From the NCBI GenBank assembly GCA_947492585.1, contig CANLND010000019.1:18677-82676 (forward strand): a stretch of DNA of 64,000 nt, read 5' to 3'. Below the pieces are notes generated by a model that did not search any database, had not been told where the DNA came from, and saw only the letters and a program-made list of their open reading frames with translations. The DNA comes from an uncultured Paracoccaceae bacterium (GTDB lineage Bacteria; Pseudomonadota; Alphaproteobacteria; Rhodobacterales; Rhodobacteraceae). Positions 1 to 9,911 of the stretch are shown piece by piece; positions within the stretch are counted from its first letter, which is position 1; the number at the start of each line of letters is the position of its first letter. A program made the position numbers and the translations under genes.

Positions 1-1
1 G

Positions 2-1660
2 CAAAATTTTGCGGCGGATACCTTGGGCATTGAGCCTACTCCTGTCTTTGCGACAAACAAAGAAATCTCACACGAGGGTCAAGGGCTCACCGCTGTTGAG
101 AAAATCTTTAACAGAAACGCTGTCGGCACCAGCCCCGGCACCAAACTGCACGCGGGGTCCGACGTTCGCGTTAAAGTCAACATTGTTGGCTCACAGGACA
201 CCACCGGCCTGATGACCGCACAAGAGCTGGAAGCGATGGCCGCAACCGTCATTTCACCCTCCGTTGACGGTGCCTATCAGTCCGGTTGTCACACGGCGTC
301 TGTCTGGGACGCAAAAGCCGCGGCCAACACCCCACGTCTGATGGCCTTCATGAACAAATTTGGCCTGATCACTGGGCGCGATCCCAAAGGCGAATATCAC
401 GCGATGACCGACGTGATCCACAAGGTTCTAAACGACCTCACTGTGGATGACTGGGACATCACAATCGGCGGCGACAGCCACACCCGCATGTCCAAAGGCG
501 TGGCCTTTGGTGCCGACTCGGGGACTGTTGCGCTGGCCTTGGCCACTGGCGAAGCAACCATGCCAATCCCTGAATCCGTCAAAGTGACCTTCAAAGGCAA
601 GATGGCCGACCACATGGATTTCCGTGATGTGGTGCACGCAACCCAGGTACAGATGCTGAAACAGCACGGCGACAATGTCTTCCAGGGCCGCATCATTGAA
701 GTCCACATCGGTACATTGCTTGCGGATCAGGCCTTTACCTTCACCGACTGGACAGCAGAAATGAAGGCCAAAGCCTCCATCTGTATTTCCAACGATGAAA
801 CCCTGATCGGCTCACTCGAACTGGCCAAATCGCGCATTGCGATCATGATCGAAAAGGGCATGGACAACGACGCAGGTGTTTTGCAGGGCCTGATCAACAA
901 AGCCGACGCGCGTATTGCTGAGATCACATCCGGCAGCAATCCCGCACTGACGCCAGATGAAAGTGCCAATTATTTCGCCGAAGTTGTGGTGGATCTGGAC
1001 GAAATCGTTGAACCGATGATCGCAGATCCAGACGTCAACAATGCGGATGTTTCCAAGCGTTACACCCATGACACCATCCGCCCAATCTCGTATTACAACG
1101 CCGAGAAAAAAGTGGATCTGGGCTTTGTCGGCTCTTGCATGGTCCATAAAGGCGACATGAAAATCGTGGCGCAGATGCTAAAGAACCTTGAAAAGGCACG
1201 TGGACAGGTAGAATTTAAGGCTCCTCTGGTGGTGGCCGCACCGACCTACAACATCATTGATGAGCTGAAGGCCGAAGGCGACTGGGAAGTGCTGCAGAAA
1301 TATTCGGGCTTTGAGTTCGACGATCTGTTCCCCAAAGCCGAAGCGCGCACCGAATACGAGAATGTTCTCTATCTTGAACGCCCCGGCTGCAACCTCTGCA
1401 TGGGCAACCAGGAAAAGGCCGCCAAGGGCGACACCGTTCTGGCAACATCGACCCGCCTGTTCAAGGGTCGCGTGGTCGAAGACTCGTCCGAGAAAAAAGG
1501 GGAATCCCTGCTCGCCTCCACGCCGGTTGTTGTGTTGTCGGCAATCCTTGGCAGAACTCCTACGCTTGAAGAGTACACAGCAGCGGTAGAAGGCATTGAT
1601 CTAACCAAATTTGCCCCCCCGCTGGCAAAACCTGCAGCCACACAGTCTGCCCACTTCTAA
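2..1660 (+). CDS. acnB: Aconitate hydratase B (AcnB), C-terminal part
   Basis: The reading frame is open from base 2, so the gene begins outside the window; about 550 C-terminal residues of a protein that usually has 860-930 are present. AcnB interconverts citrate and isocitrate in the TCA cycle, and many homologues also act on 2-methylisocitrate. The three cysteines expected to bind the [4Fe-4S] cluster are visible: one in GSCMVHKG (codon at 1136) and two in PGCNLCMGN (codons at 1388 and 1397). The segment GGDSHTRMSKGVAFGADSG is also typical of the family. A strong terminator follows 33 bp after the stop. The missing N-terminal HEAT-like domain is a window-edge effect, not a truncation. The AcnB family call is very secure. 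Confidence 0.96.
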   Translation, partial: QNFAADTLGIEPTPVFATNKEISHEGQGLTAVEKIFNRNAVGTSPGTKLHAGSDVRVKVNIVGSQDTTGLMTAQELEAMAATVISPSVDGAYQSGCHTASVWDAKAAANTPRLMAFMNKFGLITGRDPKGEYHAMTDVIHKVLNDLTVDDWDITIGGDSHTRMSKGVAFGADSGTVALALATGEATMPIPESVKVTFKGKMADHMDFRDVVHATQVQMLKQHGDNVFQGRIIEVHIGTLLADQAFTFTDWTAEMKAKASICISNDETLIGSLELAKSRIAIMIEKGMDNDAGVLQGLINKADARIAEITSGSNPALTPDESANYFAEVVVDLDEIVEPMIADPDVNNADVSKRYTHDTIRPISYYNAEKKVDLGFVGSCMVHKGDMKIVAQMLKNLEKARGQVEFKAPLVVAAPTYNIIDELKAEGDWEVLQKYSGFEFDDLFPKAEARTEYENVLYLERPGCNLCMGNQEKAAKGDTVLATSTRLFKGRVVEDSSEKKGESLLASTPVVVLSAILGRTPTLEEYTAAVEGIDLTKFAPPLAKPAATQSAHF

Positions 1661-1693
1661 AACAACCCAAGGTTGCGAACCGCCTGACTCTTG

Positions 1694-1730
1694 GCCCGCC
1701 GTCTTTACCCTCAAAGACGGCGGGCTTTTT
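1694..1730 (+). terminator. Rho-independent terminator of acnB
   Basis: A perfect 13-bp stem (GCCCGCCGTCTTT pairing with AAAGACGGCGGGC) around a short ACCCTC loop is followed by TTTTT. It starts 33 bp past the acnB stop. Confidence 0.93.
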
Positions 1731-2053
1731 GGTCTTTGTGTGTGCTCGGTGACGCGCGTTTCATCCCCAGTTACGCGAAAATAATGGCGCCTGATTTACG
1801 CACAATTATGAGGGCAAAAATGGCGATCGAAGAAAATACGTGAAACCCCCTAAGGCCCTGAATTTCAAACGATATATTTAAACACTGACGGTCTGAACCC
1901 CGCCGCAACACCGCTTTAGAGGAAATGAATTTCGGTTGGCGCGCCGACCTCAGCCCCCCCAGCAGCAACAAAAGCAGCGAACAATCAAGGGGTGTTATTA
2001 CTTTATTAACTCAACTCATAGAACGGTTCTCCCATAGAAACAGGAGAGCCGAA
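1731..2053. other. Intergenic region upstream of the RTX gene
   Basis: About 320 bp with no convincing gene. An open frame runs into the RTX gene from an ATG at 1925, but its 43 codons look non-coding and lack a good ribosome binding site. The region is AT-richer than its surroundings and presumably carries the RTX promoter. A short inverted repeat, AGAAC-G-GTTCT, lies about 20 bp upstream of the chosen start. No clear -35/-10 pair could be assigned. Confidence 0.5.
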
Positions 2054-5000
2054 ATGCCGGAGATTAATCCAACAGAATTTTTTGCGCCATCAACTGGTGG
2101 CAGTGTATTTGGTGACGACGACAACAATATTATTTGGGGATCTGAATTTTCAGATCACCTGCACGGAGCAGCGGGCGATGACACGCTCTCAGCAGGAGCC
2201 GGGGACGACTTTCTAGATGGCGGCGCGGACGATGATGAGATGACCGGCGGCGACGGGATGAACTCCTTCGAAGCAATTCTCGAGTATGACCACGACACCG
2301 GTGAAATGCTTGGCTTTGGTCAGGACATCATCACAGACTTTGGTGATGGTGATGTGCTGCGCGTGTATTCCTTTGGGGAAGACGTCACACTGGACGCCAG
2401 TTATATTGGCCAGGACACCCTGTTGACCTTTGGCGCGGGCACCAGTTTTGAAAGCTCAGTCTTGCTGCAAAACTATGTCGTCGCCCAAGATTTCCTACCC
2501 AATAACGGGGATCTCATCAACAATCTCACCCTCTATGGCGACATGTATGGGGAGGTCTCAGACGACTACCTCACCGGGACACCCGATGTCGGTGACCATC
2601 TTGACGGCGGTGCGGGCAATGACACCCTCGACGGCTTTGGCGGCGGCGATATTCTGTATGGCGGCTCGGGCGATGACAGCCTCAGCACCACCGGCAGCAG
2701 CGACCCAAGCCAGTACAACACCCTCGACGGAGGTGAAGGTAACGATACCCTAGTGGGCGGCGCGCAGGACGATTTCCTCTATGGCGGCGCGGACGATGAT
2801 GAGATGACCGGCGGCGACGGGATGAACTCCTTCGAAGCAATTCTCGAGTATGACCACGACACCGGTGAAATGCTTGGCTTTGGTCAGGACATCATCACAG
2901 ACTTTGGTGATGGTGATGTGCTGCGCGTGTATTCCTTTGGGGAAGATGTCACACTGGACGCCAGTTATATTGGCCAGGACACCCTGTTGACCTTTGGCGC
3001 GGGCACCAGTTTTGAGAGCTCAGTCTTGCTGCAAAACTATGTCGTCGCCCAAGATTTCCTGCCCAATAACGGGGATCTCATCAACAATCTCACCCTCTAT
3101 GGCGACATGTATGGGGAGGTCTCAGACGACTACCTCACCGGGACACCCGATGTCGGTGACCATCTTGACGGCGGTGCGGGCAATGACACCCTCGACGGCT
3201 TTGGCGGCGGCGATATTCTGTATGGCGGCTCGGGCGATGACAGCCTCAGCACCACCGGCAGCAGCGACACAACCCGGTACAACACCCTCGACGGAGGTGA
3301 AGGTAACGATACCCTAGTGGGCGGCGCGCAGGACGATTTCCTCTATGGCGGCGCGGACGATGATGAGATGACCGGCGGCGACGGGATGAACTCCTTCGAA
3401 GCAATTCTCGAGTATGACCACGACACCGGTGAAATGCTTGGCTTTGGTCAGGACATCATCACAGACTTTGGTGATGGTGATGTGCTGCGCGTGTATTCCT
3501 TTGGGGAAGATGTCACACTGGACGCCAGTTATATTGGCCAGGACACCCTGTTGACCTTTGGCGCGGGCACCAGTTTTGAAAGCTCAGTCTTGCTGCAAAA
3601 CTATGTCGTCGCCCAAGATTTCCTACCCAATAACGGGGATCTCATCAACAATCTCACCCTCTATGGCGACATGTATGGGGAGGTCTCAGACGACTACCTC
3701 ACCGGGACACCCGATGTCGGTGACCATCTTGACGGCGGTGCGGGCAATGACACCCTCGACGGCTTTGGCGGCGGCGATATTCTGTATGGCGGCTCGGGCG
3801 ATGACAGCCTCAGCACCACCGGCAGCAGTGACACAACCCAGTACAACACCCTCGACGGAGGTGAAGGTAACGATACCCTAGTGGGCGGCGCGCAGGACGA
3901 TTTCCTCTATGGCGGCGCGGACGATGATGAGATGACCGGCGGCGACGGAATGAACTCCTTCGAAGCAATTCTCGAGTATGACCATGACACCGGTGAAATG
4001 CTTGGCTTTGGTCAGGATATCATCACTGACTTTGGTGATGGCGATGTGCTGCGCGTGTATTCCTTTGGGGAAGACGTCACACTGGACGCCAGTTATATTG
4101 GCCAGGACACCCTGTTGACCTTTGGCGCGGGCACCAGTTTTGAGAGCTCAGTCTTGCTGCAAAACTATGTCGTCGCCCAAGATTTCCTGCCCAATAACGG
4201 GGATCTCATCAACAATCTCACCCTCTATGGCGACATGTATGGGGAGGTCTCAGACGACTACCTCACCGGGACACCCGATGTCGGCGACCATCTTGAAGGC
4301 GGTGCGGGCAATGACACCCTCGACGGCTTTGGCGGCGGCGATATTCTGTATGGCGGCTCGGGCGATGACAGCCTCAGCACCACCGGCAGCAGTGACACAA
4401 CCCAGTACAACACCCTCGACGGAGGTGAAGGTAACGATACCCTAGTGGGCGGCGCGCAGGACGATTTCCTCTATGGCGGCGCGGACGATGATGAGATGAC
4501 CGGCGGCGACGGAATGAACTCCTTCGAAGCAATTCTCGAGTATGACCATGACACCGGTGAAATGCTTGGCTTTGGTCAGGACATCATCACAGACTTTGGT
4601 GATGGTGATGTGCTGCGCGTGTATTCCTTTGGGGAAGATGTCACACTGGACGCCAGTTATATTGGCCAGGACACCCTGTTGACCTTTGGCGCGGGCACGA
4701 GTTTTGAAAGCTCAGTCTTGCTGCAAAACTATGTCGTCGCCCAAGATTTCCTGCCCAATAACGGGGATCTCATCAACAATCTCACCCTCTATGGCGACAT
4801 GTATGGGGAGGTCTCAGACGACTACCTCACCGGGACACCCGATGTCGGCGACCATCTTGAAGGCGGTGCGGGCAATGACACCCTCGACGGCTTTGGCGGC
4901 GGCGATATTCTGGAGGGCGGCTCGGGCGATGACAGCCTCAGCACCACCGGCAGCAGTGACACAACCCGGTACAACACCCTCGACGGAGGTGAAGGTAACG

Positions 5001-6430
5001 ATACCCTAGTGGGCGGGCAACAATACGACTGGCTGAAAGGCGGTACTGGCGATGATGAGATGACCGGCGGCGACGGGGGGAACTTCTTCGAATTAGGTTT
5101 CGAATATGACTTCGACACCGGTGAAACGTTTGGCTTTGGGCACGACATCATCACTGACTTTAGCGATGGAGACTACCTCGATTTCCATGTTGCAGGCGAC
5201 GGCGGAATGCTGACCGTCACCTACATGGGGAACGATAGCCTCATTCGGATCGGTGAGGGCACCAGTTTTGAGAGTTCAGTATTGCTGCAGAACTATATCA
5301 TCGGAGAGTACGACTTAGACGACGTTGGTGATATCTCATACGGATTCTCCCTCTATGGTAATCGTCTTGGGGAAGTGTCCGATGATAATATCGTCGGTTC
5401 CGACAATCTCGGAGATTATCTCGAAGGCGGCGCTGGCAATGACACGCTTGAAGGGCTTGACGGTTCTGACACGCTTGAAGGTGGGGTCGGTGACGATGTC
5501 CTCTTGGGCGGCGCGCAGAACGATGACTTATATGGTGGCAACGGTGACGACCTGCTGACTGGTGGCACCGGAAACGATAGTTTCGAATTCACGATGGACT
5601 TCGATTACGACACCTATGTCTCGTCCAGCTTTGGCCATGATGTTATTACGGATTTCGGAGAAGGTGATAAGTTAGAGTTTTGGACCAACGGTTATGGAGG
5701 GGTGCTATCGATAACCTACACCGACACTGACACCCTGCTGACAATTGGAGCGGGCACGGAGTTTGAAAGTTCAATCCTGCTAAAAAATTATCTCGTCGAC
5801 GAGTATGATCTGCCTTCATTTGGCTACGAAATAAATTCGTTCGACCTTTTCGGGAACATTGACAGTGTAATGACTGACGACATTCTGCTGGGTGACGCCG
5901 ACGCCGGTGATTACCTTGAAGGCGGCGGAGGCAATGACACGCTTGAAGGCGGCGGCGGTGGGGATACCCTATTTGGCGGCTCAGGCGATGACAGCCTTAG
6001 CGCGTTGAGCGACGGTGACCCGTTCGTCACCAATACACTTGATGGCGGCAGCGGTGCGGACACTCTTGAAGGCGGGGGGCAAGAAGACCTGCTTTATGGA
6101 GGCATCGGCAATGACATTCTGATTGGTGGCGACGGCTTTGACTGGCTTGAAGGTGGTGCTGGAGCAGATCTTCTGACTGGCGGCGCTGGTGCTGATAAGT
6201 TCGTGTTCGACCTTGATGAGGAACTGGGCCAGGGCCATGTAGATATCATCACCGATTATCAGGACGGTGTGGACGTTATCGCAATCTATGGCAGTGATGA
6301 AATCACCGAGGTCAAATTCTTGGCTACAGAGGACGGCGATGCCTATGTGCGGATCAACGGCTCTTATTACATCGGCTTTGAAGGCATTGATGCAGCCCTG
6401 ATTGACGAAAGCGACTTCCTTCTCCTGTAA
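2054..6430 (+). CDS. Large RTX-type calcium-binding repeat protein, likely type I secreted
   Basis: The 1458-residue acidic protein is rich in nonapeptide RTX motifs (GGxGxDxLx, for example GGAGNDTLDG and GGSGDDSLS), which fold into Ca2+-binding beta-rolls outside the cell. Start: ATG 2054 is chosen over the in-frame ATG at 1925 because CAGGAGAG ends about 6 bp before it. There is no N-terminal signal peptide, and the C-terminus ends in DFLLL, as in type I (ABC/TolC) substrates with a C-terminal signal. Residues 56-995 are five near-identical 188-residue units; two diverged units follow (about 996-1160 and 1161-1348), then a C-terminal RTX block. Between RTX blocks each unit holds a conserved segment of about 100 residues (FGQDIITDFGDGD ... 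LLQNYVV) with no enzyme motif. Most likely an adhesin, matrix or surface-layer-like protein. No secretion genes lie beside it. Confidence 0.88.
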   Translation: MPEINPTEFFAPSTGGSVFGDDDNNIIWGSEFSDHLHGAAGDDTLSAGAGDDFLDGGADDDEMTGGDGMNSFEAILEYDHDTGEMLGFGQDIITDFGDGDVLRVYSFGEDVTLDASYIGQDTLLTFGAGTSFESSVLLQNYVVAQDFLPNNGDLINNLTLYGDMYGEVSDDYLTGTPDVGDHLDGGAGNDTLDGFGGGDILYGGSGDDSLSTTGSSDPSQYNTLDGGEGNDTLVGGAQDDFLYGGADDDEMTGGDGMNSFEAILEYDHDTGEMLGFGQDIITDFGDGDVLRVYSFGEDVTLDASYIGQDTLLTFGAGTSFESSVLLQNYVVAQDFLPNNGDLINNLTLYGDMYGEVSDDYLTGTPDVGDHLDGGAGNDTLDGFGGGDILYGGSGDDSLSTTGSSDTTRYNTLDGGEGNDTLVGGAQDDFLYGGADDDEMTGGDGMNSFEAILEYDHDTGEMLGFGQDIITDFGDGDVLRVYSFGEDVTLDASYIGQDTLLTFGAGTSFESSVLLQNYVVAQDFLPNNGDLINNLTLYGDMYGEVSDDYLTGTPDVGDHLDGGAGNDTLDGFGGGDILYGGSGDDSLSTTGSSDTTQYNTLDGGEGNDTLVGGAQDDFLYGGADDDEMTGGDGMNSFEAILEYDHDTGEMLGFGQDIITDFGDGDVLRVYSFGEDVTLDASYIGQDTLLTFGAGTSFESSVLLQNYVVAQDFLPNNGDLINNLTLYGDMYGEVSDDYLTGTPDVGDHLEGGAGNDTLDGFGGGDILYGGSGDDSLSTTGSSDTTQYNTLDGGEGNDTLVGGAQDDFLYGGADDDEMTGGDGMNSFEAILEYDHDTGEMLGFGQDIITDFGDGDVLRVYSFGEDVTLDASYIGQDTLLTFGAGTSFESSVLLQNYVVAQDFLPNNGDLINNLTLYGDMYGEVSDDYLTGTPDVGDHLEGGAGNDTLDGFGGGDILEGGSGDDSLSTTGSSDTTRYNTLDGGEGNDTLVGGQQYDWLKGGTGDDEMTGGDGGNFFELGFEYDFDTGETFGFGHDIITDFSDGDYLDFHVAGDGGMLTVTYMGNDSLIRIGEGTSFESSVLLQNYIIGEYDLDDVGDISYGFSLYGNRLGEVSDDNIVGSDNLGDYLEGGAGNDTLEGLDGSDTLEGGVGDDVLLGGAQNDDLYGGNGDDLLTGGTGNDSFEFTMDFDYDTYVSSSFGHDVITDFGEGDKLEFWTNGYGGVLSITYTDTDTLLTIGAGTEFESSILLKNYLVDEYDLPSFGYEINSFDLFGNIDSVMTDDILLGDADAGDYLEGGGGNDTLEGGGGGDTLFGGSGDDSLSALSDGDPFVTNTLDGGSGADTLEGGGQEDLLYGGIGNDILIGGDGFDWLEGGAGADLLTGGAGADKFVFDLDEELGQGHVDIITDYQDGVDVIAIYGSDEITEVKFLATEDGDAYVRINGSYYIGFEGIDAALIDESDFLLL
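2219..5038 (+). repeat. Five tandem 564-bp units inside the RTX gene
   Basis: Units begin at 2219, 2783, 3347, 3911 and 4475, each exactly 564 bp (188 codons). They differ at only a handful of positions; the fifth diverges in its last 25 or so bases. Scattered variants are shared between units 1 and 3, or 2 and 4 (TTTGAAAGC versus TTTGAGAGC; TTCCTACCC versus TTCCTGCCC). A diverged unit of 495 bp (5039-5533) and one of 564 bp (5534-6097) follow. The near identity at silent sites points to recent duplication or gene conversion. Confidence 0.95.
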
Positions 6431-6453
6431 CCTTCACTGCAAAACGTCCAAAG

Positions 6454-6489
6454 ACAGCGCTTCGACCAAGGTTGGAGCGCTGTTTTTTT
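6454..6489 (+). terminator. Rho-independent terminator of the RTX gene
   Basis: ACAGCGCT (6454-6461) pairs with AGCGCTGT (6476-6483), followed by a run of T to 6489. It lies 23 bp after the RTX stop. Confidence 0.88.
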
Positions 6490-6518
6490 GCGTCCCCCCA
6501 ACACCGCGGTAGAGCTAA

Positions 6519-6550
6519 CAAAAAAACTGGCCCCCAAAGGAGGCCAGTTT
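6519..6550 (-). terminator. Rho-independent terminator of the nqr operon
   Basis: On the minus strand, AAACTGGCC (complement of 6542-6550) pairs with GGCCAGTTT (6524-6532) and is followed by a T-run (A7 on the plus strand at 6520-6526). It sits about 48 bp after the nqrF stop, tail to tail with the RTX terminator. Confidence 0.9.
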
Positions 6551-6597
6551 GAACTGTTATAGCGTTTGCAGGGCGATTGCCCTACCCTTTTGGCTGG

Positions 6598-7818
6598 TCA
6601 GCCGCCGAAGTCATCCAGCATGATGTCTTCGCGATCCACACCCAGATCAACCAGCATGTTGATACAGGACGAGTTCATGATCGGAGGGCCACACATGTAG
6701 AATTCGCAATCTTCCGGTGCAGGGTGGTTCTTTAGATACTCATCGTGCAGAACATTGTGGATGAAGCCGGTGTAGCCCTCCCAATTGTCCTCGGGCATCG
6801 CATCCGACAGGGCCACGTGCCAGGTGAAGTTCGGGAATTCTTTGGCCAGCTCGTCGAAGTCCTCGACAAAGAACATCTCTTTCTTCGAACGCGCCCCATA
6901 CCAGAAGGTGATCTTACGATCGCGGTTCTTCAAGCGCTTCAGCTGGTCAAAGATATGACTGCGCATCGGTGCCATGCCTGCACCACCACCGATAAAGACC
7001 ATCTCTTTTTGGGTGTCGCGGGCAAAGAATTCGCCAAAGGGACCAGAAATGGTGACCTTGTCACCGGGCTTCAGGTTAAAGATGAACGAAGACATCTGCC
7101 CCGGAGGCACATCCGAACCCGGAGGTGGTGACGCCACGCGAACGTTCAGCATGATCAAACCCTTTTCTTCAGGGTAGTTGGCCATGGAATACGCGCGCTC
7201 GATCGGCTCCGCGACGGCGGAGTTGTACTGCCACAGATTGAACTTGTCCCAATCATCGCGATATTCTTCCTGAATATCGAAGTCCTTGTAGTTGAGGTTA
7301 TGCGCTGGGGCTTCGATCTGAATGTAACCGCCTGCGCGGAAATTCACATTTTCACCTTCGGGCAGTTTCAACACCAAGTTTTTGATGAAAGTCGCGACGT
7401 TGTCGTTGGACTGCACAGTGCATTCCCACTTTTTGACGCCAAAGACTTCTTCAGGCACTTCAACCTGCATGTCCTGCTTTACCGCTACCTGACAAGATAG
7501 ACGATCACCACAGGCCGCTTCACGCTTGGTGATGTGGCTTTCTTCTGTGGGCAGGATGGATCCACCGCCTTCGTGCACACGCACGCGACATTGCGCACAG
7601 GTGCCGCCGCCGCCACAGGCCGAAGGAACAAACAGTTTTTGTTCCGCAAGGGTTTGCAACAGCTTGCCGCCAGCAGGGACAGAAATCGTTTTCTCTCCGT
7701 TGATGGTGATGTTCACATTGCCACTGGACACCAGTTTTGAACGCGCAGCCAAAATGATGGTAACCAGCGCCAGAACGATCAGGGTGAAGAGGATAATACC
7801 TAGACTCAACGTTGCCAT
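6598..7818 (-). CDS. nqrF: Na+-translocating NADH:quinone reductase subunit F
   Basis: NqrF is the NADH-oxidising entry subunit: electrons pass from NADH to FAD and then to a [2Fe-2S] centre. The 406 residues show an N-terminal membrane anchor (about 3-24), a plant-type ferredoxin domain with cluster cysteines C68, C74, C77 ([11 protein letters not shown]) and C109 (DRLSCQV), then an FAD-binding domain (RAYSMANYP, about residues 210-218) and an NADH-binding domain ([24 protein letters not shown] near the end). The length matches the family. It is the last gene of the six-gene operon, 16 bp after nqrE, and is followed by a terminator. Confidence 0.98.
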   Translation of the reverse strand: MATLSLGIILFTLIVLALVTIILAARSKLVSSGNVNITINGEKTISVPAGGKLLQTLAEQKLFVPSACGGGGTCAQCRVRVHEGGGSILPTEESHITKREAACGDRLSCQVAVKQDMQVEVPEEVFGVKKWECTVQSNDNVATFIKNLVLKLPEGENVNFRAGGYIQIEAPAHNLNYKDFDIQEEYRDDWDKFNLWQYNSAVAEPIERAYSMANYPEEKGLIMLNVRVASPPPGSDVPPGQMSSFIFNLKPGDKVTISGPFGEFFARDTQKEMVFIGGGAGMAPMRSHIFDQLKRLKNRDRKITFWYGARSKKEMFFVEDFDELAKEFPNFTWHVALSDAMPEDNWEGYTGFIHNVLHDEYLKNHPAPEDCEFYMCGPPIMNSSCINMLVDLGVDREDIMLDDFGG

Positions 7819-7834
7819 ATGGGAGCCTCCTTCC

Positions 7835-8442
7835 TTACAGTTTCACGCCGGAGAACGACATGAACGCCATGGCCATCAGGCCTGCGGTGATAAAGGTGAT
7901 GCCCAGACCTTGAAGGCCATCGGGAATGTCGGAATATTTCAGCTTTTCGCGGACACCGGCCATTGCGGTGATCGCCAAAGCCCAGCCAAAGCCCGAAGAC
8001 AGACCATAGGTCAAGCTCTCGCCAAAATCATAGCCGCGTTCGACCATGAACAACGAGCCCCCCATGATGGCACAGTTCACTGTGATCAGTGGCAGGAATA
8101 CACCCAACGCATTGTAAAGCGGGGGGAAATACTTGTCCAAAACCATTTCCAGGATCTGAACCAAAGCCGCGATAACACCGATGTATGAGATCAGTCCCAG
8201 GAACATCAGGTCAACCTCTGGGAACCCAGCCCAGGCCAAAGCGCCGGGTTTGAGCAGGTAGGTCACGATCAGGTTGTTCGCAGGCACGGTAATGGCCTGC
8301 ACCACCATAACTGAGACCCCAAGACCGATCGCCGTTGAGATTTTCTTGGAGACAGCGATGAAGGTACACATGCCCAAGAAGAACGAGAGCGCAAGGTTTT
8401 CGACGAAAATCGCCTTAACTGCGAGTGCGAGATAGGCTTCCA

Positions 8443-8443
<1 letters not shown>
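7835..8443 (-). CDS. nqrE: Na+-translocating NADH:quinone reductase subunit E
   Basis: This 202-residue integral membrane subunit has six predicted transmembrane helices. NqrE and NqrD form a pseudo-symmetrical pair that together hold an iron centre within the membrane and belong to the Rnf/Nqr D/E family. Conserved segments are [13 protein letters not shown] near the N-terminus and [10 protein letters not shown] in the middle, each with the cysteine used for the shared Fe site. The ATG overlaps the nqrD stop by one base (TAATG), implying translational coupling. Confidence 0.97.
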
Positions 8444-9095
<652 letters not shown>

Positions 9096-9096
<1 letters not shown>

Positions 9097-9911
9097 TACA
9101 CGTTCCCCGCTTTGAGATTTTCAAGGAATCGCTGATACCCAGCTTCTCCCATCCAGAAGTTGACAAGATTGTGCACGCCAACCGAGGTGAGCGTCGCCCC
9201 CGCCAGTGCATCCACATGGTGATCTGCGCCTGCAGCCGAGGCTGATTTTGCGACATTGATCTGCAAAACGCCGTTGTCATCCGCCAGGCGTTTACCGCTC
9301 CACAACGCTTTCCAGCGTGGGTTGTCGACTTCGGCCCCCAGACCTGGTGTTTCCGCGTGTTCGTAGAATTGCAGGCCAAAGATGTCGTTGCCGTTCTCTT
9401 CGAGTGCGATGAACCCATACAGCGTCGACCACAGCCCGTAGCCGTGAATCGGCAGGATCACTTTGTCGACGTCACCCGCTGCATCGCGCAGCAGATAAAC
9501 CGTCACAAACTGGGCCTGACGGCCGATGCCTGCGGGATCTGTGTCAAGCGCTACAGATGTTGCAGGGTCTTCCGCAGCCGCACGATCGTTAAAGGTCGCC
9601 GCCTCGAACTGGTCGGTAAAGTTACCGGTTGCCAGCTCAAGCACGTGGGGTTCAAAGGCTGCAAAGGCTTCGGCGACATCCACTTCAGGGTCATAGACAC
9701 CTGCGACCTGCAAGATGTTAACCTGCTTGTCTTTCAACGCGTTGGTGATCTGCAAGGGGCGCAGGGCCACCGCAGCTGTAGATACGATCAACGAGGCCAC
9801 AAGGCACAGCGTCATCGCAACAAACAGAGTTTTAGGAACAGAATCCGCGGGCAGCGCCAGAAAGCGGCCTACAAAACCCTTTGGTTCGGTGTGTCCGGTT
9901 TCATCAGACAT
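9096..9911 (-). CDS. nqrC: Na+-translocating NADH:quinone reductase subunit C
   Basis: NqrC is a periplasmic FMN-carrying subunit anchored by one N-terminal helix (about residues 28-50). FMN is attached by a phosphoester bond to the last Thr of the S/A-GAT motif, seen here as [10 protein letters not shown] with Thr240 the acceptor; ApbE makes this bond. Start: ATG at 9911 (MSDETGH) is preferred over an upstream in-frame start because GAAGAGCG precedes it and it gives an 8-bp overlap with the nqrB end. The protein is 271 residues, as usual. Confidence 0.96.

Noticed and set aside
1925..2053. Upstream extension of the RTX protein from ATG 1925
   Set aside because: Residues look non-coding, and ATG 2054 has a proper ribosome binding site.
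2430..5009. Five identical-looking 107-codon plus-strand frames spaced 564 bp apart
   Set aside because: They are out-of-frame reflections of the repeated RTX units, with no ribosome binding sites.
2219..5038. Tandem repeat array considered as CRISPR
   Set aside because: Units are 564 bp, contiguous and coding; there are no short repeats separated by unique spacers.
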